Shown here piece after piece: positions 1 to 8,541 of a stretch of DNA of 64,000 nucleotides. Source of the stretch: Roseivivax sediminis. Its GTDB lineage: Bacteria > Pseudomonadota > Alphaproteobacteria > Rhodobacterales > Rhodobacteraceae. The position numbers and the translations under genes are program-made. The stretch spans positions 62,001 to 126,000 of the forward strand of contig NZ_FOMS01000006.1 in assembly GCF_900112685.1 (NCBI RefSeq). The letters are read 5' to 3'. The notes under the pieces are model-generated. The model searched no databases, was not told the DNA's origin, and saw only the letters and a program-made list of their open reading frames with translations. The first letter of the stretch is position 1; every line of letters starts with the position of its first letter.

Positions 1-1
1 C

Positions 2-634
2 GCCCAGTGCCTCGAATCGAGCCATACCCGGCTGCCGGTCTACAAGGACGACCCCGAGAACATCATCGGCCTGATCCACGCCAAGGACCTGCTGCGCGCG
101 ATGTACCGGCTGATGGAAGGCGCCGAAAGCTCCATGGAAGCGCTCAAGTCGTTCAAGATCGCCGACATCGCGATGCCGCCCTATTTCGTGCCGGACACCA
201 CGTCGCTCGACGACCAGATGCGGCAGTTCCTGAAGCGGCGCACGCACTTCGCGCTGGTGGTGGACGAATACGGTGCGCTGCAGGGCCTCATCACGCTCGA
301 GGACATCCTCGAGGAGATCGTGGGCGAGATCACCGACGAGTTCGACCCCGACGCCGCGCCGTCGCTGACGCGGGCCGAGGACGGCAATTTCTGGATCGAC
401 GGGCAGATGACGATCCGCGACTTCAACCGCGCGACCGATTACCAGCTGCCCGACGACGAGGCGAACACCGTCGCCGGGCTGGTGATTCACGAGGCGCAGA
501 TGATTCCGACCGTGGGCCAGGCCTTCAGCTTCCACGGCTTCCGCTTCGAGGTCGTGAGCCGCGAGAACAACCGCATCACTCGGCTGAAAATAAGACCTCT
601 CGAGGCCCAGCTTCTGCCGCGTGCGGAGGCGTGA
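2..634 (+). CDS. CorC/HlyC-family CBS-domain protein, 5' truncated by window edge
   Basis: This is the C-terminal part of a hemolysin C/CorC-type protein; the reading frame is open to the first bases, so the start lies outside the window. The visible part holds a CBS-pair region, with a VVDEYGALQGLITLEDILEE stretch typical of the second CBS motif. The CorC/HlyC C-terminal domain follows, beginning near FWIDGQM and ending in RLKIRPL. Family members are cytosolic regulatory partners of, or fusions to, DUF21 membrane proteins linked to Mg/Co efflux and membrane integrity. The N-terminal DUF21 part cannot be checked here. The 3' end overlaps the convergent kinase gene by 59 bases. Confidence 0.85.
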   Translation, partial: AQCLESSHTRLPVYKDDPENIIGLIHAKDLLRAMYRLMEGAESSMEALKSFKIADIAMPPYFVPDTTSLDDQMRQFLKRRTHFALVVDEYGALQGLITLEDILEEIVGEITDEFDPDAAPSLTRAEDGNFWIDGQMTIRDFNRATDYQLPDDEANTVAGLVIHEAQMIPTVGQAFSFHGFRFEVVSRENNRITRLKIRPLEAQLLPRAEA

Positions 635-1721
635 CCAGCGTGAGCCGGTAACCCTGCGGGCTGGCATCGAGCGACAGCTGGCCGCCGATCTGTTCGGCCG
701 CGCTTTCCATCAGGCGCATGCCGATCGACGTGATCTCACTGTCCGCCGTGGGCAGATGGGCCGCCTGGTCGCCAATGCCGTTGTCGGCACAGGTCAGGTG
801 AATCGCCTCGTCCTCGTCCTTCTCGAGCGAAATCGACACCACGCCGTCGCGGTTGTCCGGGAACGCGTGCTTGTTAGCGTTCGCGGCAAATTCGCTGACG
901 ATCATCGCCAGTGTCGCGGCGCGGCGCGAATCCACCCGCACCGGCGCGAAGGACGTCTTCAGCGACACGTTCCGGGCAAAGGAGCCGCGCAGCAGGTCAG
1001 TGACGCGGCCCAGATAGGTGTCGAGCCTGATCATGTCGAACTCGCTGGTCCGGTAAAGCTCGTTGTGCAGCTGGGAAATCGCGTTGACCCGGCGCGAGAT
1101 CGCGGCGAGCGCATCGCGCGTCTCCTCCGATTGCGCGCGGCTGGTGTAGAGCCGGATGAACGACGCCACGGTTTGCAGCGAGTTCTTCACGCGGTGGTCG
1201 ATCTCGTTGCGCAGGATCGCCTCGTTCCGCAGCGCGCGCCGTAAATCGAGCTGGCGCATCACCTGCCGCGCCATGGTCTGCAGAGCCTCGCGCTGGACAT
1301 CCGTGAGCTTGCGCGGCCGCGTGTCGAGAACCCAGAGCGAGCCGAGCGCATAGCCCGACGCCGAAATCAGCGGCGCACCCGCGTAGAACCGGATCGGCGC
1401 GTCGCCCGCGGTGCAGAGGGGATTGTCCTCCGTACGCGGATCCGCCTGGGTGTCGGGGATCTCGAGCACACCCTCGTCGAGGATCGTGTGGGCGCAGATC
1501 GACATCTCGATCGGCGTTTCGGGCAGCGCGAAGCCTTCGCGCGCCTTGAACCACTGGCGATCCGAGTCGACAAGACTGATCAGCGCGACGGGCACGTCGC
1601 ATAGCTGTTTGACCAGCGCGACCACCTCGTCGAAGCTGTCCTCGGGCGGCGTGTCGAGGATGCCGTAGCTTTCGAGCTCTTCCAGGCGCTCGGCCTGGTT
1701 ATCTGGAATCGGTGCGCGCAT
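576..1721 (-). CDS. GAF-domain sensor histidine kinase, HisKA_2 type
   Basis: A soluble sensor kinase of 381 residues from the ATG at 1721. Residues about 20-165 form a GAF-like domain opening with LESYGILDTPPEDSFD, typical of GAF kinases. The phospho-acceptor motif is HRVKN (HisKA_2), followed by a HATPase region with N-box EFAANANKHAF and G-box ADNGIG. There are no membrane segments. Such kinases in alphaproteobacteria often feed the general stress response or light/redox signalling, but no response regulator is adjacent, so the target is unknown. An in-frame ATG further upstream (1883) would add 54 residues unlike the family, so the shorter start is preferred. Confidence 0.85.
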   Translation of the reverse strand: MRAPIPDNQAERLEELESYGILDTPPEDSFDEVVALVKQLCDVPVALISLVDSDRQWFKAREGFALPETPIEMSICAHTILDEGVLEIPDTQADPRTEDNPLCTAGDAPIRFYAGAPLISASGYALGSLWVLDTRPRKLTDVQREALQTMARQVMRQLDLRRALRNEAILRNEIDHRVKNSLQTVASFIRLYTSRAQSEETRDALAAISRRVNAISQLHNELYRTSEFDMIRLDTYLGRVTDLLRGSFARNVSLKTSFAPVRVDSRRAATLAMIVSEFAANANKHAFPDNRDGVVSISLEKDEDEAIHLTCADNGIGDQAAHLPTADSEITSIGMRLMESAAEQIGGQLSLDASPQGYRLTLVTPPHAAEAGPREVLFSAE

Positions 1722-1961
1722 GAATTTATCGCAGGGCGTCCTGTTCGTTAGGGTACTCGCAAGGGCGTGCCGGTTCGTGTCCGGCGGTTGGATCTGACGC
1801 TGATGGTCCCTGCCACCCTCATCAGCCACGTGGAGCTGTCGCCACTTAAAACCGATTGTCGGGAATGAAGCCCTCAGTGTCAACGTGGCCCGACAGGTGG
1901 GCGTGTAAACGCATCATGAAACCCGGATCATCCTCGCAAACCACCGCGTTACATATTCCGA

Positions 1962-2579
1962 ATGAACAAAGAAGCACGCAACACCGGAATTTCAATCCTT
2001 ATTCTCGCCTCGGGGTTCGCCCGACGCATGCGCGGGGCGGACAAGGTTCTACAACACGTCGATGGCGTTCCGCTTCTGCGGAGACTGGCAATCGCCGCCA
2101 CGCGGGTCTGCGATGACGTTGCGGCAACCCTACCCGATCCGCCAGGGGAGCGCGCTCGCGCACTGATCGGAACGGACGCACGGGGGGTGCTGGTGCCGGA
2201 TGCGCAGGAGGGTATGGCAGCCGCGATTCGCGCCGGCGTCGCCGCCCTGCCCGCCCGCGCCCGGGCGGTCATGCTCGTGCCCGGCGACATGCCCGAACTC
2301 GGCGAAGCGGACTTCGCCGCGCTCGCCCGCGCCTTCGATCCCGCGCACCCGACGATCCTGCGCGCCACCGCGGCGGACGGCCGGCCAGGGCATCCCGTGG
2401 TCTTCCCGCGCGACTGCTTCGCGGCGCTGGCCTCGCTGTCCGGCGACCGCGGTGCGCGGCCGGTGCTGGAGCGCGCGGCGGACCGTGTGTGGCCCGTCGC
2501 ACTGCCCGGAACGCACGCGATCACCGATCTCGACACGCCGGAGGAGTGGGCCGCCTGGCGCCGCCGAACCGGACTCTAG
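1962..2579 (+). CDS. MobA/MocA-like nucleotidyltransferase
   Basis: A 205-residue protein with the NTP-transferase signature ILASGFARRMRGADK near the N-terminus. The later VPGDMPEL and GHPVVFPRD motifs are typical of molybdopterin cytidylyl/guanylyltransferase-like proteins (MobA, MocA, MoaB-associated). It would transfer a nucleotide from CTP or GTP to molybdopterin or a related acceptor in the cytosol. No molybdoenzyme or other cofactor gene lies beside it, so the substrate is not settled. It is transcribed away from the upstream kinase gene and converges on the large RTX gene. Confidence 0.75.
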   Translation: MNKEARNTGISILILASGFARRMRGADKVLQHVDGVPLLRRLAIAATRVCDDVAATLPDPPGERARALIGTDARGVLVPDAQEGMAAAIRAGVAALPARARAVMLVPGDMPELGEADFAALARAFDPAHPTILRATAADGRPGHPVVFPRDCFAALASLSGDRGARPVLERAADRVWPVALPGTHAITDLDTPEEWAAWRRRTGL

Positions 2580-2675
2580 CTGTGGAGTGCACGGAAACGA
2601 GGACGGCGCCCGCCGCCCCCGTTCCCGATCCGCCGGACCGGGGTGCGGGTCCGGACAGCTGCGTATCCCGGAGGG

Positions 2676-5597
2676 TTACCTGGTCAGCAGCTCCGCCTCG
2701 TGCCGCTTGAGAGAGCGGCGCGCGGAAGCATAGGCGCGGAGACCCTGATCGTGTTCGAGCTCCGGGAAGAGTTCGAGAATCTCCTCGCGCTGCGCATTGC
2801 CGATGCCCTTGAGGCTGTAGTCGCCGGGCTGGAAGCTCTCGGTCCACGCGCCGTTCGACAGCACCACCTCATGCGCGTCGAACATGAAGTGGATGTAGCT
2901 CACGCCGAGCGATGTGACCTCGTCCACCCCCTCGAGCCCGGTCAGGTGCTTGGCCGCGGCCAGAACTTCGTGATCCTCGAAATAGAGCGCGGTCTTGTCG
3001 TTGTTGACCAGCACGCGGTGGTTCGGCGAGACCAGAAGGTCATGCGTCGGCAAGCCGTTGCCAAGCGCACCCTTCTGGATCAGCACCGGCTTCATGTGCG
3101 GCGCGCGCGCCAGTTCGAACGGTGTGAGATCCTTGCGACCGAGCCAGCGGATCTCCTGGATGCCGTTGTCGCGGGTGATGATCCGATCGCCCTCGCGCAG
3201 TTCCTCCACCAGCCGTTCGCCCTGCGGCGTCGCAATCAGAGTGCCGGGGGTGAAGCATGGAATGACCTCCTCGATGTTGAAGAAGTCCAGCGTGCCGGTG
3301 ACGTTGCCCTCGGTGTCGAGGAATTCGACGGTGCCGTCGATGCCGTTGGATTCGCGGTCCGGGCCGTCATCGTCGGGCGTGACGTTGGTCAGGCGGAAGC
3401 CGTCCGCGCCGACGCCGGTGAGGTCGAGCGTGTCGAAGTCGTCGCCCTCGGAGCCGCCGTAAACAATGTCGCCGGCACCCTCTTCGGCCGAGCCCACGAC
3501 GATCCGGTCGGCATCCGCGCCGGCCTCGATGGTGTCGGAGCCCGCGCCGCCGTCGATCGTGTCCGAGCCCTGCCCGCCGACGATCGAATCCGCGCCATCG
3601 CCACCGGTCACCTCGTCGTCGTCGATGCCGGCGTCGATCGTGTCATCGCCCGCGCCGCCGTCGATCGTGTCGGCGTCGTCGCCGGTCTGGATCACGTCGT
3701 TGCCGTCGCCGCCGAACACCAGGTCACGGCCGTCGTCGGTGTTCGGATCGCCCTCGAAGCCGAGCGGCGCCGGGTAATCCTCGGTCGGCACGTCGGTATA
3801 GGTATCGGTGCCCACCAGGATCGTGTCGTCGCCCGCGCCGCCATAGACCGTGTCGGCGCCTTGCGGATCGGTGATGAGGTTGTTGCCGTCGCCGCCATAC
3901 ACCAGGTCGTCGTCCACCCCGGCGTCGAGCACGTCGTCGCCGGTGCCGCCATTGATGGTGTCCCGGTCGTCGCCGGTGAAGATCGTGTCGTTGCCCGCAC
4001 CGCCCTCGACGCTGTCGCGGTCGTCCTCGGGATCGTCGTCCTCGTCGAAGCCGTTAAAGGGATCGTCTTCCTGGGTGAACGGGCTGCCCTCGGGCAGATC
4101 CCCGACCGGGACGACGTCGGTGTCGATGGCTCCCTCGGTCACCGGCTTGCCGGCGTTGATGAGGTCGTCGCCGTCGCCGCCCTGGACGGTGTCGGACCCC
4201 TGGCCCGCGTTTACCGTGTCATCGCCGCCACCTGCGACCACGCGGTCATCGTTCGGGCCGTCGCCTTCGATGATCGCGTCCTCGTTGTCGATCATGTCCG
4301 GCGGCGTGTCCGGATCACCGGTATAGTCCTCGTCGATCAGGTCGGGCCCGTCCGAGCCCTCGACGATTCCATCGGGCGGCACGTCGCTCTCGGTCACCGT
4401 GATGGTGATAGTGGCGGTGTCGGTGGCGTTCTCGCCGGCCTGCCCGTCGTCGACCTCGTAGGTCAGCGTTTCGGTTCCGACGAAGCCGGGATTCGGCGTG
4501 TAGACGATCGGTCCGAGCGGATCTTCCTGAGTGACGGTCCCGTTTTCGGGCGTCGAGATGAAGCTCACGCCAAGGATGTCGCCGTCGGCGTCGGTGTCGT
4601 TGGCGAGGATGTCGATGGTAACGGGTTCACCCTCGGTGGTGGTCGCCGTGTCGTCCACGGCGTCGGGCGCGGTGTTGCCATCGCCGTCGCCGCCACCGCC
4701 GTCACCGCCGGTCCCGTCTTCCACGGAGACGGTGAGCGTCGCGGTGCCGGTGCCGCCGTTGCCGTCGTCGACCGTGTAGGTGACCGAGTCATCGCCCACG
4801 AAGCCGGCATCGGGCGTGTAGGTGACCGTACCGTCCTCGTTCACATTCACCGCGCCGTTGGCCGGGTCGGACACGTCGGTGATGGTCAGCGGGTCGCCGT
4901 CGGCGTCCGTGTCATTGTCGAGGACCGAAACCGTCACGGGCGTTCCGACATCGGTCGAGGCGCTGTCATCGACCGCTTCGGGCGCGGAGTTCTCAGGTCC
5001 GCCGCCGTCGCCGACATTCACCGTCACCGTTGCCGTGCCGAAGTCGGTGCCGCCCTGGGCATCGTCGACCTCGTAAGTGAAGCTGTCGGTTCCGGTGAAG
5101 CCGGGATTCGGCGTGTAGACCACCGGGCCGAGCGGATCCTCCTGGGTGACCGTGCCGTTCTCGGGCGTGCCGAGGAACGAAACGCCGAGGATGTCGTCAT
5201 CGGGATCGGTGTCGTTGGCCAGAAGATCGGCGGTCACCGGGGTATCGACGGTGGTGACGAGGTCGTCGTCCACGGCCGTCGGCGGGGTGTTGCCGTCGCC
5301 GTCGTTGGAGACCGTCACGGTCACTTCCGCGGTGTCGGTGCCGCCGCGGCCGTCGTCGATCTCGTAGGTGAACGTGTCGACGCCGGTGAAGTCGCCTGCC
5401 GAGGTGTAGGTGATGGTGTTGTCGTCGTTCAGCACAACCGATCCGTTCGCCGGCTGCGACACGAAGGTCACGCCGAGGATGTCGCCGTCGGGGTCGCTGT
5501 CGTTGCCGAGTACCTGGATCGTGACCGGAACGCCGACACCGGCGTTCACGGCATCGTCCTGAGCGTCCGGGCTCGTGTTTCCAACTTGATCCGTCAT
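2676..5597 (-). CDS. Large Ig-repeat / RTX / Hint-domain secreted protein
   Basis: A 973-residue acidic protein with no classical signal peptide. Residues about 8-400 are four cadherin/Big-like repeats, each with an N-D-[TS]-D-[PA]-D-x-D motif such as VLGNDSDPDGD and ILANDTDADGD. Residues about 410-730 are RTX-type glycine/aspartate nonapeptides (GGDGDD, GGAGDDTI) that bind calcium in this family. A Hint (intein/hedgehog-like) domain starts at CFTPGTLI near residue 781 and includes SPNHRVLV. The architecture is common in Rhodobacteraceae and suggests type I secretion and possible self-processing at the Hint cysteine. No secretion genes are adjacent. The monotonous acidic sequence creates long antisense frames, which are not genes. 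Confidence 0.88.
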   Translation of the reverse strand: MTDQVGNTSPDAQDDAVNAGVGVPVTIQVLGNDSDPDGDILGVTFVSQPANGSVVLNDDNTITYTSAGDFTGVDTFTYEIDDGRGGTDTAEVTVTVSNDGDGNTPPTAVDDDLVTTVDTPVTADLLANDTDPDDDILGVSFLGTPENGTVTQEDPLGPVVYTPNPGFTGTDSFTYEVDDAQGGTDFGTATVTVNVGDGGGPENSAPEAVDDSASTDVGTPVTVSVLDNDTDADGDPLTITDVSDPANGAVNVNEDGTVTYTPDAGFVGDDSVTYTVDDGNGGTGTATLTVSVEDGTGGDGGGGDGDGNTAPDAVDDTATTTEGEPVTIDILANDTDADGDILGVSFISTPENGTVTQEDPLGPIVYTPNPGFVGTETLTYEVDDGQAGENATDTATITITVTESDVPPDGIVEGSDGPDLIDEDYTGDPDTPPDMIDNEDAIIEGDGPNDDRVVAGGGDDTVNAGQGSDTVQGGDGDDLINAGKPVTEGAIDTDVVPVGDLPEGSPFTQEDDPFNGFDEDDDPEDDRDSVEGGAGNDTIFTGDDRDTINGGTGDDVLDAGVDDDLVYGGDGNNLITDPQGADTVYGGAGDDTILVGTDTYTDVPTEDYPAPLGFEGDPNTDDGRDLVFGGDGNDVIQTGDDADTIDGGAGDDTIDAGIDDDEVTGGDGADSIVGGQGSDTIDGGAGSDTIEAGADADRIVVGSAEEGAGDIVYGGSEGDDFDTLDLTGVGADGFRLTNVTPDDDGPDRESNGIDGTVEFLDTEGNVTGTLDFFNIEEVIPCFTPGTLIATPQGERLVEELREGDRIITRDNGIQEIRWLGRKDLTPFELARAPHMKPVLIQKGALGNGLPTHDLLVSPNHRVLVNNDKTALYFEDHEVLAAAKHLTGLEGVDEVTSLGVSYIHFMFDAHEVVLSNGAWTESFQPGDYSLKGIGNAQREEILELFPELEHDQGLRAYASARRSLKRHEAELLTR

Positions 5598-6421
5598 CTC
5601 TTCGCCCTTTTCACATTCGGACGGGGCTGCCCCCCGCGCCGAGACGCACCGCGCCTCGGCGGTGGCCGGTTGCCACGTTGCCCCGGCGGATCAGCGGTCG
5701 CGGGCGCGGTACGCCCCTTGGCGACAGGCACAGATTACCCGTCGGCGGACACCCGGTTGTCCGGGCCAACGTGACCGTCGCATCCCGCGGGTCGACAATT
5801 GTTTTCGGTGTGGCCGCCCCCGTGGCCAGCAGCAGTCTTCACCCCCCAGTCAGGCTTGCCGGTACTCTTATCCCTGACGCTCTTCCGCACAATGATAAAA
5901 GTGACGCAAAGGCGGCACTATGACATGAATAATGGCCCCCAAAGGGCGATCTACGTGGATGCGTATCTCGTTTTGGTTGTGTGACTGTTTCCATTTCAGA
6001 CGAATTTTACTGGGCGGCGGCCAGGGATCTCCGAAAAGAAGGCAAATGTTGCGAAAATTGTCTTTCAATCGGAAACGCAAAGACCAGGCTCGTCCCGACA
6101 TATCGTGGCGCTGTGCGCCACACTTCGGCAGGGTCGCTGTTGTTCCGCGCCGCGAACCAATAGCCCGGATCGCGCGTGATTTACGACAAGCGCGCTCCCT
6201 TTTGAGCGCCAGATCCGATTCGCGTACCAACGCCGGCCGCACTTGCGCCCGATTTCGGGATCCTGCCGCGCCACAATATCGCGAAGGGATCGCATGACAT
6301 ATGGCGCGACGCAGGCGAGACCCGCTCGCCACCACTAATCCGCCCCCTGGATCGGCGGGACGAAACGCCGGTTCCTGCGGGAGCCCGCGCCCAACACGAT
6401 ACGGGCCGGGGCCCGCGCGTG
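5598..6421. other. Gene-poor intergenic region between RTX gene and che operon
   Basis: About 820 bases with no reading frame that looks like a protein. The few open frames are arginine-rich translations of GC-rich DNA. The left part must hold the promoter of the RTX/Hint gene, and the right part lies downstream of the chemotaxis operon. The middle (about 5,870-6,080) is more AT-rich than its surroundings. I see no tRNA, repeat array or clear terminator. Confidence 0.5.
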
Positions 6422-6781
6422 TCAGAAGAGGTCGACCTCGCCGCTGACCGGCGCGTCGCACGGCATGGCCGCCCCGGTGAGCGCGAGCGACAGGTCGCGC
6501 AGGCGCACCTTGTGGATTGCCCGGTCGAGCTTCAGGACCGGCGGCTGTTCGATCTCGTCGGCGAGCCCGTCGAAGAGCAGGCCGAGTTCGCACAGCGTCT
6601 GCAACAGCCGGTCGAGGTTCTGCAGCGCCGCTGAGACCGGTGGCATCACCTCGTCGGTCTCCTTCATGGCACCGGTGATCCACCCCTCCAGCCGCAGCCC
6701 GTCCTGCTCGAGCTGGCGCATCTCGCCCGCCAGACGCCGGAACAGCACGTCGAGGTTCACTGTGTCGCTCGGCTCGCTCAC
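6422..6781 (-). CDS. Small che-operon protein with DxxxQ motif, CheT/CheZ-like candidate
   Basis: A 119-residue helical protein, last gene of the che operon; its ATG overlaps the cheY stop by 4 bases. It carries LDRLLQTL, a D-x3-Q arrangement like the catalytic Asp/Gln of CheZ and of the small rhizobial phosphatase CheT. Its C-terminus is SGEVDLF, and CheD in the same operon ends in VGDVDLF. CheZ also uses its C-terminal peptide to bind CheY. I infer a CheY-P phosphatase. The motif is short and the fold unverified, so an uncharacterised che-associated protein remains possible. Confidence 0.6.
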   Translation of the reverse strand: MSEPSDTVNLDVLFRRLAGEMRQLEQDGLRLEGWITGAMKETDEVMPPVSAALQNLDRLLQTLCELGLLFDGLADEIEQPPVLKLDRAIHKVRLRDLSLALTGAAMPCDAPVSGEVDLF

Positions 6782-7164
6782 AGGGGCCCCACCACGGCCT
6801 GCAGGCAGTTTTTCATCTGGGGAGTGTCGAAGGGTTTGGTGATGAAGTTGTTCAGTCCCAGTTTCTTGCCGGTCGAGAGGATTTCCTTGTCGAGTTTGCC
6901 CGACACCAGAATGAAACCGATACGGCTGGTCTGCTTGTTCTCGCGCAGCGCCTTGAGCAGCTGCAGGCCGTTGAGCCCGGGCATGTTGTAATCCGAGATG
7001 ACGATGTGAACCGGCTTCGCCGCGATCTTCTGCAACGCCGTCTGGCCGTCCTTGCAGAAGTCGATATTGGTGATGCCGATCTGTTCGAGGGCCATCAGGA
7101 TCAGCGATCGGCTCGTGCTCATGTCGTCGACCACCATGACCGAAAGCGAATTCTTGAGAGACAT
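6778..7164 (-). CDS. cheY: CheY-type response regulator (first of two)
   Basis: A stand-alone receiver domain of 128 residues. The acidic pair is in VMVVDD, the phospho-acceptor aspartate in VISDYNMPGLNG, a conserved Ser in LVSGK, and the conserved Lys in ITKPF. It lacks an output domain and so should act by binding the flagellar switch or as a phosphate sink. It lies directly after cheR and overlaps the small DxxxQ protein, a candidate dephosphorylating partner. Confidence 0.92.
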   Translation of the reverse strand: MSLKNSLSVMVVDDMSTSRSLILMALEQIGITNIDFCKDGQTALQKIAAKPVHIVISDYNMPGLNGLQLLKALRENKQTSRIGFILVSGKLDKEILSTGKKLGLNNFITKPFDTPQMKNCLQAVVGPL

Positions 7165-7165
7165 G

Positions 7166-8062
7166 TCAGAGGGTCCTGCGTTCTGAGGAAAGACGGGCGT
7201 CTCCGGCGCGGCAGAACGTGGTCTTGCCGCACAACTCGAGCCGATTGCGGAATTCCGGACCGAGCCGTTCGGAATGACCGATGAAGAGCGTGCCCTCGGG
7301 GCCGAGCACCGTCTCCAGCCCCGCCCAGATGTGCGCCTGCGTGGCCTCGGCCATGTAGATCGCGACGTTGCGGCAGAAGATCGCGTCGAACGGGCCGTTC
7401 AACGGCCAGGGTTCCATGAAGTTGAGATACCGAAATGTCACCAGAGCGCGCAATTCGGCGCGCACGCAAACGGTGCCGGACTCCGAGCCGGACTCGAACA
7501 GGATATCGCGCATCCGTGATGGCAGACCGGACAACGCGGTGTCGCGGTAACGCCCCTCTGCGGCCGTATCCAGCACCTCGCGACTGATGTCGGTGGCAAG
7601 GATCTTCACATCGTAACGGGCGGCGTCGGGGAAGGCTGCCAGCACCGTCGCCGCAATCGAATAAGCCTCCTCGCCGGTGGAACAGCCGGCCGACCAGAAC
7701 CGCAGCCGCCGCCCCGCGCGCACGGGCGCGATCAGCCCGGGAAGAATTTCCTCCGTCAGATAGTCGAAATGTTCGCTTTCGCGAAAGAACCGGGTGGTGT
7801 GCGTGGTCAGCGAGGTGACCATGCGGTAGCGCTCGGCCCGCTGGTCCGGCGCGCGCACCAGCGCGATGTAGTCGCTGAACCGGGTCAGTCCCAGTCGCCG
7901 CACATGCTTGTTGAGGCGCGAGAACACGAGTTGCCGGCTGTCCTGTCCCAGGGTGATGCCGGCGTCTTCGTGCAACATCCGGGCGATGGCGTCGAAGTCG
8001 GCGGCGGTGAAATCGCAGCCGGTCATCGCGCCGAGGCGTGGGCCGTCGGACAATTCGGTCAT
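7166..8062 (-). CDS. cheR: Chemotaxis protein methyltransferase CheR
   Basis: A 298-residue SAM-dependent methyltransferase that methylates glutamates on chemoreceptors. The N-terminal CheR helical domain includes SRLNKHVRRLG and FRESEHFDYL. The Rossmann part has the FWSAGCSTGEEAYS SAM-binding motif and IFCRNVAIYM. Its start overlaps the cheW stop (TGATG), implying translational coupling. The adjacent receptor ends in KWADF, a plausible tether for CheR. No CheB methylesterase is found in the window. Confidence 0.93.
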   Translation of the reverse strand: MTELSDGPRLGAMTGCDFTAADFDAIARMLHEDAGITLGQDSRQLVFSRLNKHVRRLGLTRFSDYIALVRAPDQRAERYRMVTSLTTHTTRFFRESEHFDYLTEEILPGLIAPVRAGRRLRFWSAGCSTGEEAYSIAATVLAAFPDAARYDVKILATDISREVLDTAAEGRYRDTALSGLPSRMRDILFESGSESGTVCVRAELRALVTFRYLNFMEPWPLNGPFDAIFCRNVAIYMAEATQAHIWAGLETVLGPEGTLFIGHSERLGPEFRNRLELCGKTTFCRAGDARLSSERRTL

Positions 8063-8541
8063 CAGGCTTCCTCGGGCATCTGTATACGGGGCAGGACAGC
8101 GGCAATGTTGAGGATGCGCAGCATGCGGTCGTCACTGGCGATCACGCCCTCGATGAAACCGGCAGTAGCGTCGGCACCCACCTTCGGGGGCGGCTGGATC
8201 TCGGACGGCGAAATGCCGAGGATGTCGGATACCGCGCTGACGAGGAAGCCCACCGTCTGATTGCCCAGAACCGCGATGATGATCACATGGCGCTGCGTCG
8301 GCTCCAGCGGCGTGAGGCCGAGCCGCGAGGCGAGGTCGACAATCGGCACCACGGCACCGCGCAGATTGATCACCCCGAGGATGTAGGACGGCGCGTGTGG
8401 CAACATGGTCACGTTGGTCCAGCCGCGAATCTCTCGTACGAGCATGATGTCCATGCAGAAATCCTGCTCGCCGATGGCGAAGGACACCAGTTCGCGCGCG
8501 CCGGTGCTGTGGTCGTCTTCGATCTGCTCGGCCATGGTCAT
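8062..8541 (-). CDS. cheW: Chemotaxis coupling protein CheW
   Basis: A 159-residue SH3-like scaffold linking the receptor to CheA. Conserved family segments include [36 protein letters not shown] and the C-terminal FIEGVI. The start codon overlaps the cheA stop by 4 bases (ATGA), and the stop overlaps the cheR start. It is of normal length with no unusual domains. Confidence 0.94.
   Translation of the reverse strand: MTMAEQIEDDHSTGARELVSFAIGEQDFCMDIMLVREIRGWTNVTMLPHAPSYILGVINLRGAVVPIVDLASRLGLTPLEPTQRHVIIIAVLGNQTVGFLVSAVSDILGISPSEIQPPPKVGADATAGFIEGVIASDDRMLRILNIAAVLPRIQMPEEA

Noticed and set aside
2676-5597. CRISPR-like or tandem DNA repeats suggested by recurring GTCGTCGCC words
   Set aside because: These are codons of the RTX and Ig repeats, irregularly spaced and within a coding frame. 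No CRISPR array is present in the window.
2643-5774. 1043-residue plus-strand open frame
   Set aside because: It is exactly antisense to the RTX/Hint gene. Its sequence is a low-complexity Val/Arg/Asp-rich complement of the repeats with no domain.
5932-6297. 121-residue plus-strand frame in the intergenic region
   Set aside because: Arginine-rich, with no ribosome site and no recognisable pattern. Overlapping frames on both strands look equally random.
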